Assembly: GCF_016427555.1 (NCBI RefSeq)
Contig: NZ_JAELVS010000001.1
Coordinates: 1,178,001 to 1,242,000 of the forward strand
Length of the DNA: 64,000 nucleotides
Direction: 5' to 3'
Origin: Marinobacter litoralis
Lineage (GTDB): Bacteria > Pseudomonadota > Gammaproteobacteria > Pseudomonadales > Oleiphilaceae
Below, piece by piece: positions 55,258-63,503 of the stretch. The notes under the pieces were generated by a model. The model had not been told where the DNA came from and made no database searches. It saw nothing but the letters and a program-made list of their open reading frames with translations. Both the position numbers and the translations under genes were made by a program. The number at the start of each line of letters is the position of its first letter. Position 1 is the first letter of the stretch.

Positions 55258-56226
55258 ATGCATTTGACACAACGTTTTCCTAAGTTGCCGCTTGTGGCTG
55301 TGATGGCGTTGGTTACGCCGGCACTGTGGGCTTCAGAGCGCGCCGAACTGAACGGTCATTTGGCTGCGGGCATGGAGCACGACAACAACCTGACGGTTGA
55401 CGAACTGAACCGCTCCTCCGATAACAGCGACGAAGCCTGGGTCTTCGATGCCGGGCTGGAAGCGATCTTGAAACCCACAAACGCTCTGAACCTGACACTG
55501 GATTATTCGGTGTCTGGTAGCCGCTACCAAACCTACGATGAGTTTGATCAAAACATTCATCTGGCCTCTGCGGATCTGAGTTACGATTTTGATCCGGTCA
55601 CGGTGGGTGCCAGCTACCACTATTCCCACGCGACTCTGGACTCTGATCCGTTTTTGGATTTTACGAGAACCAGCGTCTACCTTGGCAGTCTGCTGGGCGA
55701 CAGCACCTATGTCATGGTGAGCCTTCAGGACAAAACCAAAGATTTTGAGGAAGGCGACGCCCGGGACGCCGATATCAAAGGTGCCAGCCTGGATGCGTTT
55801 TTCTTCTTTAATGACGCGCGCAGTCACCTGCTGTTCGGTATAGACGGTGATCGCGAAGATGCGCAGGCCGATGCCTATGACAATCGGCTCGTTCGCGTGC
55901 GGGTCAGCTGGGTGCACAGGTTTCAGCTGGCGGAGCAGGACAATCGCCTGCAGCTGAAGTGGCGTTACGAAGATCGCGAATACGACGAGGTGGTGATCGA
56001 ACCGGATGCGCCGCTATTGCAGAACCCGTTTACTTCAGATTTGCAGGAGCGCACTTCAGAACAACGCGCAGACCAGGCCTGGATCGTGGAAGCCGGCTGG
56101 CGGATCGGGCTGAACGAGGTACTGAGCCTTGAACCGAAAGTATCTTACGGCCACTACACCTCAAACGTAGACTCGGCGGATTACGACAAAACCGTGGCGG
56201 GCGTTACTCTGCGGGCGGATTTCTGA
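55258..56226 (+). CDS. outer membrane beta-barrel protein
   Basis: A 322-residue protein with a signal peptide (cleaved about residue 26, LWA-SERAE) and alternating hydrophobic strands rich in aromatic residues ending in a terminal Phe (TVAGVTLRADF), the outer membrane insertion signal. It resembles BBP2-type putative porins. AGGAG precedes ATG 55258; codons from 55201 fall in the terminator and are rejected. It overlaps the convergent protease gene by 23 bases. Confidence 0.8.
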   Translation: MHLTQRFPKLPLVAVMALVTPALWASERAELNGHLAAGMEHDNNLTVDELNRSSDNSDEAWVFDAGLEAILKPTNALNLTLDYSVSGSRYQTYDEFDQNIHLASADLSYDFDPVTVGASYHYSHATLDSDPFLDFTRTSVYLGSLLGDSTYVMVSLQDKTKDFEEGDARDADIKGASLDAFFFFNDARSHLLFGIDGDREDAQADAYDNRLVRVRVSWVHRFQLAEQDNRLQLKWRYEDREYDEVVIEPDAPLLQNPFTSDLQERTSEQRADQAWIVEAGWRIGLNEVLSLEPKVSYGHYTSNVDSADYDKTVAGVTLRADF

Positions 56227-57571
56227 AACGCTCAGATTGATCGTCGAGAAAGCCGTGGCCAAAACCCGGGTCGCGGCCTTTGTCTCCCAGATCTTCAGCG
56301 TGGTCAATCAGTGCCTGAATCGCCTGCTCTTTGCTCATACGCGGCAACGAACACGCAAGCAGGGCAGCGACCACCGGGGCCGCCAACGAGGTGCCGCTGT
56401 CGCGTACCAAGCCGCCGTTAGTGTGAGCCACCGGCACGTCCACACCGCGCGCGGCAAATGCCACGTGGTTTCCCCGGTTTGCCCACCGGTATAGCGCGCC
56501 TGCGTTATCCACCGCCGTCACCCCGATCACCCCCTCATAAGCAGCGGGATACAGCGGCGGTGCAGCGGGGCCCTCGTTGCCCACAGCGGCGACCAGTATC
56601 GGCCCCTGTTTTTGCAGGCTTTTGATGGCAGCGGCCAGAATCCGGTTATCCGGGCCGGTCAGGCTGATATTGATGACCGAAGTCTTTTGCTCTGCCAGCC
56701 AGTTTAATCCTTCCAGCAAATGAGCGAGCGTTGCCCCCGAAGTCGCCCCGGAGCCCTCGTAGAACACCGATGCATTGAACAAGGTGGCGTGCGGCAGTCG
56801 GGCTCGGGATTGAGCACCAAGCTGGCCCATTAGCACGCTGGCAACAGCGGTGCCGTGGGCACGAGGTGCTGTCAGTTCACCGGGTTGGTTTGCCATCGTT
56901 AAGAACGGTTTCTGAATGATGCTCGCCTGATCAAACGCTGAATGTTCATCGCTAATCAGCGTATCCACCATGCCGACCCGAACGGGGTCCGAGCACAGGC
57001 TGGCGATCGGCTGTTGGGGCCCGTTGGGCACTGCACCAGCAGCCCGGCTTTGCGGGCTGTAGATGTGGTTGCGGTCGAGTCGTTCTGACAGTTCGGGTAA
57101 CAGTTTTTCCAGCGCGGCACGGGAGTCAATGTCCGGGCGCACCTGAAAACGCACCACGGTCAGCCCCAAGCCTTCAAGCTCTCGTTGCTCCAGAATCGTC
57201 ACGCCGGGGCGGCGGAGCTGAACCAGTTCATCGGCGGTGGCTGTGATAAGCCATTGCCTGGCCACAGCTCGGGAACCATCGCGTTGGAGTGCCTCGTAGA
57301 AGGCAGTTTCGCCATTGCGGGTACGGACAGGCAACAGCTCCGACAGTTGCCCTTGCAGTTGCTCCGGTAGCTCGTCGGCGTTGACCATACGCTCGCGAGT
57401 CCGCTCCGCCACTTTGCGCTCCACCAATGCTTCGGCGCGCCGTTCGACCTGTTCGGAAATGCTGTCAATTCGCCCGTCAATAAGACCGCTGGGGCCGACA
57501 CTTTGTGCCAACCCGGGCGCAATCAGTAAGGCCGGCACCATCAGCCAGTGGAACGTTGGTCGCTTCATCAT
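56204..57571 (-). CDS. secreted S8 family serine peptidase
   Basis: A 455-residue subtilase with a signal peptide (about 1-25), a helical N-terminal region (about 30-180) that may be a pro-domain, and the catalytic triad as Asp in VGMVDTLISDEH, His in APRAHGTAVASVLMG and Ser in SGTSLAAPVVAALLA, with the oxyanion Asn in AAVGNEGPA. No autotransporter barrel is fused. It ends over the separate outer membrane barrel gene and diverges from an ECF sigma factor. A second in-frame ATG follows at once, so the start may be 57568. Confidence 0.88.
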   Translation of the reverse strand: MMKRPTFHWLMVPALLIAPGLAQSVGPSGLIDGRIDSISEQVERRAEALVERKVAERTRERMVNADELPEQLQGQLSELLPVRTRNGETAFYEALQRDGSRAVARQWLITATADELVQLRRPGVTILEQRELEGLGLTVVRFQVRPDIDSRAALEKLLPELSERLDRNHIYSPQSRAAGAVPNGPQQPIASLCSDPVRVGMVDTLISDEHSAFDQASIIQKPFLTMANQPGELTAPRAHGTAVASVLMGQLGAQSRARLPHATLFNASVFYEGSGATSGATLAHLLEGLNWLAEQKTSVINISLTGPDNRILAAAIKSLQKQGPILVAAVGNEGPAAPPLYPAAYEGVIGVTAVDNAGALYRWANRGNHVAFAARGVDVPVAHTNGGLVRDSGTSLAAPVVAALLACSLPRMSKEQAIQALIDHAEDLGDKGRDPGFGHGFLDDQSERFRNPPAE

Positions 57572-57628
57572 CGTGTAGACCCAGGTAAAGAGGAGTTTCT
57601 AACAGAACAACGGCTGGACCGAAAAATA

Positions 57629-57654
57629 ATTCCCAATCAGAGGGAATAAATCCC
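57629..57654. promoter_or_regulatory. nested GGGAAT palindromes between protease and ECF sigma genes
   Basis: ATTCCC (57629-57634) pairs with GGGAAT (57642-57647), and GGGA (57642-57645) with TCCC (57651-57654). They occupy the 127-base divergent interval and could be a shared control site for the protease and the sigma operon. Confidence 0.35.
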
Positions 57655-57698
57655 GCTGTGACCCGTTGTACAGGTAACACATATCGACAAAGGGCGCC

Positions 57699-58190
57699 AT
57701 GCGACAGGAAATCACGGAACTATTGCCGAGCTTGAGGCGGTTCTCCTACTCACTGACCGGGTCCGCGGCTGATGCGGACGATCTGCTTCAAAACACGGTT
57801 GAACGGTTGTTGAGCCGGCCGCGGCCTGAAGACGCAGACATTACCCCGTGGGCATTTCGGGTGTGCCGCAACGTGTGGATTGACGAGTGCCGGGCTCGCA
57901 AGGTTCGTCGTGATGCGGCAGAACACCCGGAGCTCAGTGACGGCCAGATTTTTGATGGCGATAAGCAAGTAGCCAACGAAATGGAGGTTAACCGCGTGGA
58001 CCAGGCAATGAGCCGTCTCCCGGAAGACCAGCGCCAGATCATATCGCTGGTGGCGATTCAGGGACTGTCTTATCAGGCTGTCGCAGAGATTTTGTCGGTG
58101 CCCAAAGGTACGGTAATGAGCCGGCTGGCTCGTGCGCGCGGCGCATTGAGTGAGGCGCTGGCGCCTGAGACAACGAGGATCAAGCAATGA
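57699..58190 (+). CDS. ECF RNA polymerase sigma factor
   Basis: A 163-residue group IV sigma factor with region 2 (about 10-70; LRRFSYSLTGSAADADDLLQ, TPWAFRVCRNVWIDECRARK) and region 4 (about 105-155; LPEDQRQIISLVAIQGLSYQ, PKGTVMSRLARAR). Stop overlaps the anti-sigma start (ATGA). It would direct transcription of an envelope-related regulon, perhaps including the divergent protease and nearby barrel genes. Confidence 0.92.
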   Translation: MRQEITELLPSLRRFSYSLTGSAADADDLLQNTVERLLSRPRPEDADITPWAFRVCRNVWIDECRARKVRRDAAEHPELSDGQIFDGDKQVANEMEVNRVDQAMSRLPEDQRQIISLVAIQGLSYQAVAEILSVPKGTVMSRLARARGALSEALAPETTRIKQ

Positions 58191-58921
58191 CCAACGTGGA
58201 TGAAAAACTCTCGGCTTTTCTCGATGGCGAATTGCTCGCCGAGGAAATGCAGCAGATTCGTGATCGTCTAGCAGTAGAGCCTGCGCTGGCTGCGCGTCTG
58301 AGTGAACTGTCGCTGGTCGATCAGACTCTGCAGGCCCATTACGGGGAAATAGACCACCGGCCATTGCCCGAGGCGATCACGCAGATGTTGGGTATGGCCA
58401 AGAACGAGCCCGAACAACCTCTGAACAATGTGATTCGTTTTCCTTTACGGGAACGGCTTCGCGCTCATACCGGGAAGGCCATCGCTGCCGCTTTGGTTGG
58501 TGGCTTTGCCTTGGCCCAGTGGCTGTCGCTGCCTACGATGGATGCGGATGCGTCCTGGCAGGAGGTGGCGCAGGTGCTGGAATCGACGCCCAGCGGTACC
58601 AACTACACCTTGGCTAGCGGAGAACAGCTGACACCGCGGCTGACGTTCGTGAATCACGACGGTGAATACTGCCGACAGTTTCGGGTACAAGGCGATACCA
58701 GCCGTTCTGAAAATATTGCCTGCCTGAGTGGTGACGAGGCCCGGGCATGGGATCTGGCTGTGCGTTTTGAAGTGGCGGGTGAGGTTGCCGAGGATCGCTA
58801 TCAAACAGCCAGTGGCGGCTCGGCGCTGGATGCCACCCTGGATAAGATGATCGCAGGCCCCATAGTGGCACCTGAAGATGAACGGCGCCTGATCGAGCTT
58901 CAGTGGTCGCCAAACCACTGA
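58187..58921 (+). CDS. anti-sigma factor
   Basis: A 244-residue single-pass membrane protein. The N-terminal cytoplasmic part (MTNVDEKLSAFLDGELLAEE) has the sigma-binding helix pattern of RseA-type anti-sigma factors; one transmembrane helix lies at about 96-113 (GKAIAAALVGGFALAQWL); the periplasmic part has two cysteines (EYCRQF, IACLSG). No zinc-binding HxxxCxxC is seen. Coupled to the ECF sigma gene. Confidence 0.85.
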   Translation: MTNVDEKLSAFLDGELLAEEMQQIRDRLAVEPALAARLSELSLVDQTLQAHYGEIDHRPLPEAITQMLGMAKNEPEQPLNNVIRFPLRERLRAHTGKAIAAALVGGFALAQWLSLPTMDADASWQEVAQVLESTPSGTNYTLASGEQLTPRLTFVNHDGEYCRQFRVQGDTSRSENIACLSGDEARAWDLAVRFEVAGEVAEDRYQTASGGSALDATLDKMIAGPIVAPEDERRLIELQWSPNH

Positions 58922-58935
58922 AGCTTGACGGTGGC

Positions 58936-58953
58936 AAACGCGCTTAAGCGTTT
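58936..58953. terminator. short hairpin between converging genes
   Basis: AAACGC (58936-58941) pairs with GCGTTT (58948-58953) in the 22 bases between the anti-sigma and hemerythrin stops, overlapping the hemerythrin stop codon. Weak. Confidence 0.35.
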
Positions 58954-59384
58954 CTGCGCTGCTCCATCTCGTTGCGGTACTGGCTGCCCAGATCCGTTTT
59001 CTGTTGATCGGTCAGTACCTTGCCGCCCATCTGGAACACTTCCTGTTCTTCCTCCTCCAGGTGATGGCTGACAAGGTGTTGCAGCTCCTTGAATAGCTGG
59101 AGCCATTGAGGGCTGGAATAATCGGTTTGTTCAAGCTGCTCGATGCATTCATCAATGTCGTGATGCTCGGCAACGCTGTGGCGGGCTTTGTCCTGGGTTT
59201 GTTCGTGTTGCATCAGGTGGGCGTAGAAATGCTTTTCTTCAGCCGCCGCGTGTTCGGTCAGCTCGGTTTTTAGCTTCGCAAAGCCCTGGCGGCGGACTTG
59301 CTCATCGCCAGAGGTATCGGCCAGTTGATCCAGCAGTTCCCGTTGTACGTCGTGATCCTGTCTCAAGGCTTCGAACACGTTCAC
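58944..59384 (-). CDS. hemerythrin-domain protein
   Basis: A 146-residue all-helical protein with the histidine pattern of hemerythrin-like domains (LRQDHDVQRELLDQL, HAAAEEKHFYAHLMQHEQ, VAEHHDID, LVSHHLEEEEQEVF), binding a di-iron centre. Such proteins bind oxygen or NO or take part in iron homeostasis. GTG at 59384 is chosen because AAGGAG lies 8 bases upstream. Confidence 0.88.
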   Translation of the reverse strand: MNVFEALRQDHDVQRELLDQLADTSGDEQVRRQGFAKLKTELTEHAAAEEKHFYAHLMQHEQTQDKARHSVAEHHDIDECIEQLEQTDYSSPQWLQLFKELQHLVSHHLEEEEQEVFQMGGKVLTDQQKTDLGSQYRNEMEQRRNA

Positions 59385-59442
59385 TATGGCTCTCCTTATC
59401 GGCTTGAACACCGAGATAGTGTAGAACACATTTGAACGGGTT

Positions 59443-60069
59443 TTATTTCGACTTGGTAATCTCGATTTTGCGCCCCAGCTTCTCGAGCGCCATCAGCGTG
59501 TCGGTGTACTTCACCATCCGGTCGAGATACGCCGGTGACAGACGCTGCATCTCGGCAATGGCCCGGCTGACCAGCCGGTGGGCGTTCATCGGGCCGGCAT
59601 CTTCGGGAATATCTTCGATGGCATGCTGAATGCGGTCTTGAAGGGCTTGAACACCCTGGTCAGCCGATGCTCGGGCCATGGCTTTCAAGGGTTGAGGGCT
59701 GTTTGGTGTGGTTTGTGAACCGGTAAGTTCTTCCTCTTCTGTTGCCCCGAAAATCAGTTGCTCGATTGCGGAGCGGGGCGCTTGTGCCGGAACGCTTGCT
59801 GGAGCTTGATTGAGTTTGTCGATCAACTCGAGCAGGGGAGAGCGACGCGGGGGCTCGGCCGCAGAAGGTTGCTCACCATGTTCATCCTCTGTGGTTCGTA
59901 ATTCGGCGACCGCCCGCTCCAGTTTGCGCCAATGCGCGGAGCCCTCCAGCCCTTTCGCCCGCAGGCGCTGTTCGAGCGTTGCCAGGTAGTGAAAGCGCAC
60001 CGGATCAACTTGGTCCGCGCCGGCCGCCTGCAACGGAGCAAGCAGAGACGATTCAGCCAGATTAGCCAT
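59443..60069 (-). CDS. DUF2894 protein, fourth gene of the motor-like operon
   Basis: A 208-residue soluble protein with a helical N-terminus (VRFHYLATLEQRLRAKGLEG), a Pro/Ser/Glu-rich middle and a conserved C-terminal part (LSPAYLDRMVKYTDTLMALE), matching what I know of DUF2894. No signal peptide. Its ATG shares one base with the OmpA-gene stop. Function unknown; a cytoplasmic accessory of the membrane complex is inferred. Confidence 0.8.
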   Translation of the reverse strand: MANLAESSLLAPLQAAGADQVDPVRFHYLATLEQRLRAKGLEGSAHWRKLERAVAELRTTEDEHGEQPSAAEPPRRSPLLELIDKLNQAPASVPAQAPRSAIEQLIFGATEEEELTGSQTTPNSPQPLKAMARASADQGVQALQDRIQHAIEDIPEDAGPMNAHRLVSRAIAEMQRLSPAYLDRMVKYTDTLMALEKLGRKIEITKSK

Positions 60070-60725
60070 CAGCTTTCGGTATCCGATTGGGGGTCGGCTG
60101 CGGTGCTGTTTGAGGCGCGCGGCACGGTACTGATCTCCACCCGTCGGTTCTGAGCGCGGGATTCGGCATCCACATTGGGTACTGCGGGGTGGTGTGCGCC
60201 AAAAGCCGCGGCGAAGACCCGGTCGTTCGGCAGGCCCAGTTCCATCAGCGTGCGCGTTACGGTGAGCGCACGCTGCGCCGACAGTCCCCAGTTGTCCTGA
60301 TACCGGCTGCTCCGATGCATCGGCAAGTCATCGGTAAAACCGCTGACCATCAACAATTCATCGTGTTGAGTCAGGTAGGTCTTCAGCGGCGTAACCAGCG
60401 ATTCCAGCACCTCGACCCCATCGGCCTGTAACTGAGCCGAATTCAGCTCAAACAGTACGTTACCGCTGATGCCAATGCGGCCATTGCTGAAGGTCACCAG
60501 GCCTTTGGTCAGTGGGTCTTCCAATGCTTGTTCCAGCGCAATACGGCGCTCTTCTTCGGCTTCGCGTTTGGCTTTTTCTTCCGCCAAAGACTGGCTGAGT
60601 TCCAGCTGTACCCCGATCACCCACACCAGTATCAGCACCAGAATGCCGACCAACGCGGCCATTAAGTCGGAGAAAATCGCCCAGATCGGCGTGGACTGCT
60701 GTTCGCTGTCCTCCAGATGTTCCAT
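60069..60725 (-). CDS. OmpA/MotB-like protein with one transmembrane helix
   Basis: A 218-residue protein with a single N-terminal helix (about 14-38) carrying an Asp at position 20 (IWAIFSDLMAALVG), the place where MotB-type stators have their proton-binding Asp, a short coiled coil (about 45-70), and a C-terminal OmpA-like peptidoglycan-binding domain (about 85-205; FELNSAQLQADG, VSGFTDDLP, NRRVEI). It is coupled to the MotA/TolQ-like gene by a one-base overlap, as a stator pair would be. Confidence 0.85.
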   Translation of the reverse strand: MEHLEDSEQQSTPIWAIFSDLMAALVGILVLILVWVIGVQLELSQSLAEEKAKREAEEERRIALEQALEDPLTKGLVTFSNGRIGISGNVLFELNSAQLQADGVEVLESLVTPLKTYLTQHDELLMVSGFTDDLPMHRSSRYQDNWGLSAQRALTVTRTLMELGLPNDRVFAAAFGAHHPAVPNVDAESRAQNRRVEISTVPRASNSTAADPQSDTES

Positions 60726-62716
60726 CAGTCCACCCCGCTGGTCTCAAGCTCACCGCGCCGCAGTGCCGCGGCGGCATCAATAACATCTTTCTGGGAGCTG
60801 ACCGACAGGTCGATGACTTCACGGGCCTGGGCCACGTAGTAGGCTAGCTGCTCGTCGTGGCGGTTGCTGGCGGTGTCCAGCGCTTTCTGGATGTTGTTGA
60901 GGTTGTCCTGGAGTTGCGCATTGGACGCGCTGAACAATTCCACGGCCTTGAGGAAGGCCTCGCTGAGCGCACCCACTTCCTGGCTGCTGCCGCTCAAGTC
61001 CTCGCCCAGTTTGCCGAGCTGCTGGCTTTGCTCCTGAATGAGTACATTGAAACGCTCGCTGATGCCGGTCAGAGTCTCGCCAGCACCGCTGATCAAAGAA
61101 TCCACCGCCTGGCGTTGGCTGTCGGCGTTGCTGCGCTGGGATTCCAGCAAGCTGTCCAGCTCTTGCACCAGGCGCTGGCGTTCTTCCAGTAACTGGTTTT
61201 CCCGTTCGCTATTGCGGGCCATCTCGGATTGCAGCTGAGAAATCACCTGCGCCGCCGCTTTCGGGGTTTCTGAAGCGGTCTCAATCAGGCGAGTCATGGG
61301 CGCTTCCAGCCCCGCGCCGAGCTCGGTCAGGTGTTTGGTCACCGAGGCTTCCAAGTCAGCCAACTGGTTGTGCGCGGTTTCGCCGCGGGCCACTTCTTGT
61401 GCATGCAGCGTTGTAAGCTGCTCGCTGATACGGGTAATCAGTGCATCCAAACCTTGCTGCTGTTGGCTTGCAATCCCGGCGGTCTCGTTTCGGAACTGAG
61501 TTTGGTAGTCCTGCAGAGTGTTCTGCAGATCGGTCACCAGCTTTTCGGCGGTTTGCTGTTGTTGTGCAACACCGGTTTGCCAATGCTGGGCAGTTTGTTC
61601 TGTGGCACTTTGAACCTGCTCGAACAGCTGCTTCTGAGCTTGCTCCGAGCTCTGTTGCAAGGCTTGCTGATGTTCAGCGGAGGCCTGCTGCTGCGCCTGA
61701 AGATTCTGCTGCCAGTGTTCGCTGGCCTCACGGGTGGTTTTCTGGAAGGTGTCGGTCAGCTCGGCCAGTTGTTGCTGGGTGGTCGCCGCCCAGTGTTCAT
61801 GAAGCTTACCTGCGCTGGCTTGTAGCTCGGTCATGGCCCCGGTAACAATCGGTTCAATCCGATCCGCGGTCAGGCGTGTGCTGGATTCCAGTGCGTTCTT
61901 GAGCGATTCCGCCACAGAAGCGGCCAGGGACTGATAGTGATCGCCCACTGTACTGTGGAAGTCATGCTGGTTTTGGATCAGGGATTGTTCCAGTTGCTGG
62001 CCCAGTTGCTCCATACGGGCGGTCATGCTTTCCATGGCTGATGCCATTTGCGGCAGGGCGTCGGCTTGCGACTCCAGCGCTGTGAATGCTTGTTGGCGCT
62101 GGTAGTCTGCGGACAGATGGTGCAAGCGCTGGCGCAGGGTGTTGTCCAGTTGGCGGGAAACCTGTAACCGTTCACGCCGGCTCAGGGTAGAGGCCAGTCC
62201 CAGCATGGCGGAAGCTGCCACACCGGCAATGGAGGTGCCAAAGGCCAGGCTGAGCCCGGCAATGGGCGCGGCCAAGGCGCTGCGAATGGCGCTCAGCTCG
62301 GTGCTGCCATCCAGGGCCGACGCGGCACCGCTCAACGTCACGATCATGCCGGCAAAGGTGCCCAGCAAACCGAGCATCACCAGCAGGCCAACCAGATAAG
62401 GGGTAAATTGCGGGCTGGGCAGGGCCGCAAGATGACCGTCAATGCGCCGCTGCACCGCAAACTGTACTTGCTCCGGCAGGCCGGCTAGCCACCCCGACAG
62501 TTGCTCGCGGTTTTCCGGAGTTGTCGTCAGTTTATCGGCCAGTTTTCGGGTGGTGCTGCGAAAGCCCATCAACTCTACAAAGCCCAGCGTATACACCACG
62601 GCAATGATCATAGTGACAGACAGCGCCAACAGGTCGGAATAGATGAAACGCTGGCCAATCCAGCCGGTTACCGCCAAACCTGTAACAAACGCGAGAAAAA
62701 AGAAAAGTCTGCTCAT
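60725..62716 (-). CDS. DUF802 protein: MotA/TolQ-like channel with long coiled-coil tail
   Basis: A 663-residue protein. Two N-terminal helices (about 3-20 and 28-50), then a MotA/TolQ/ExbB-like pair (LVMLGLLGTFAGMIVTLSG at about 110-128 and IAGLSLAFGTSIAGVAASAM at about 150-172), then some 480 residues of Gln/Glu/Ala-rich coiled coil (for example QLEQSLIQNQHDFHSTVGDH). The same arrangement, a MotA-like core with a long cytoplasmic tail, is found in ZorA of the Zorya defence system. Overlaps its neighbours by 4 bases and 1 base. Confidence 0.85.
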   Translation of the reverse strand: MSRLFFFLAFVTGLAVTGWIGQRFIYSDLLALSVTMIIAVVYTLGFVELMGFRSTTRKLADKLTTTPENREQLSGWLAGLPEQVQFAVQRRIDGHLAALPSPQFTPYLVGLLVMLGLLGTFAGMIVTLSGAASALDGSTELSAIRSALAAPIAGLSLAFGTSIAGVAASAMLGLASTLSRRERLQVSRQLDNTLRQRLHHLSADYQRQQAFTALESQADALPQMASAMESMTARMEQLGQQLEQSLIQNQHDFHSTVGDHYQSLAASVAESLKNALESSTRLTADRIEPIVTGAMTELQASAGKLHEHWAATTQQQLAELTDTFQKTTREASEHWQQNLQAQQQASAEHQQALQQSSEQAQKQLFEQVQSATEQTAQHWQTGVAQQQQTAEKLVTDLQNTLQDYQTQFRNETAGIASQQQQGLDALITRISEQLTTLHAQEVARGETAHNQLADLEASVTKHLTELGAGLEAPMTRLIETASETPKAAAQVISQLQSEMARNSERENQLLEERQRLVQELDSLLESQRSNADSQRQAVDSLISGAGETLTGISERFNVLIQEQSQQLGKLGEDLSGSSQEVGALSEAFLKAVELFSASNAQLQDNLNNIQKALDTASNRHDEQLAYYVAQAREVIDLSVSSQKDVIDAAAALRRGELETSGVD

Positions 62717-63405
62717 GGAGAGTGATTTACCTCGTTGTGGCAGGCCTCTAGCAGCCCCAACACCGGCTCCAGCCGAACATCCAGTTCAGCGAGTAAAAGA
62801 TTCTGCGAGTCTTCGCAGTAACGGTGGAGCCAGTCATCCGGCGTGTGGCCGGTTTCAGGGGGTGAATCAGAGGAGGGTTGCAGGCTGTGGAATCGCTGTT
62901 CCAGAACCTTGGAAATATGAGAAAAACACTGGCTGGTGTAGCTGGCCATGGTGTGGTCGAAAACCGAATCCAGTTCCGCCAGACGAGCAAGGTCCTGATT
63001 ATGATCTTTCATCGCCTTGCGCACTTTGTCCCGGAGTTGGCGGCTGGAGGCCGCCACCTTGCGCTGCAGCACCAGCCAGGCATTCAGGTAGGTTTCGGCT
63101 GTGACACTATCGCCGGCTTCGACTTCCTCACCGTAGCGTCCGATTTTGCGCCGCAATGCCCGCCGGATGTTGCTCAACTCTTTAGTCAGTTGCTCGAAAA
63201 CCGCCTCCTGATTCATGCCGGGCTGGCGGCTTCGAAACGCGGTCGCCGCATCCAATGACATGGTATCTCCAAGCCCGAATAAACGGCTTAGTCGCTCGGC
63301 GAAGCAGGGCAGGTTGTGAGGTTTTCGAGGTGCATCGCCGGTGGCCAGAAGCTGCAACAGCCGGGCATGAGCACTGCCGGATTGTACAGAGGCCATTGGA
63401 TCCAT
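62713..63405 (-). CDS. DUF3348 protein, first gene of the motor-like operon
   Basis: A 230-residue soluble, mainly helical protein. Seen: the Ser/Ala-rich start MDPMASVQSGSAHARLLQLL, RRALRRKIGRYGEEVEAGDS, and a C-terminal acidic helix; this agrees with DUF3348, which occurs in front of DUF802 genes in beta- and gammaproteobacteria. No signal peptide. It overlaps the DUF802 start by 4 bases. Function unknown. Confidence 0.8.
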   Translation of the reverse strand: MDPMASVQSGSAHARLLQLLATGDAPRKPHNLPCFAERLSRLFGLGDTMSLDAATAFRSRQPGMNQEAVFEQLTKELSNIRRALRRKIGRYGEEVEAGDSVTAETYLNAWLVLQRKVAASSRQLRDKVRKAMKDHNQDLARLAELDSVFDHTMASYTSQCFSHISKVLEQRFHSLQPSSDSPPETGHTPDDWLHRYCEDSQNLLLAELDVRLEPVLGLLEACHNEVNHSP

Positions 63406-63503
63406 AGGCGGCGCACCGGGTCAGGGTATTGGAAGAATAACGAACGAATATTTATTAAAGTTCGCTATTCTACTGCCTAACCGGGCCGAATCATAATGGT
63501 TAC

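Noticed and set aside
59443..63405. A complete Zorya defence system
   Set aside because: Only ZorA/ZorB-like architecture is present. No ZorC, ZorD or ZorE type gene lies beside it, and DUF3348 and DUF2894 are not Zorya components as far as I know.
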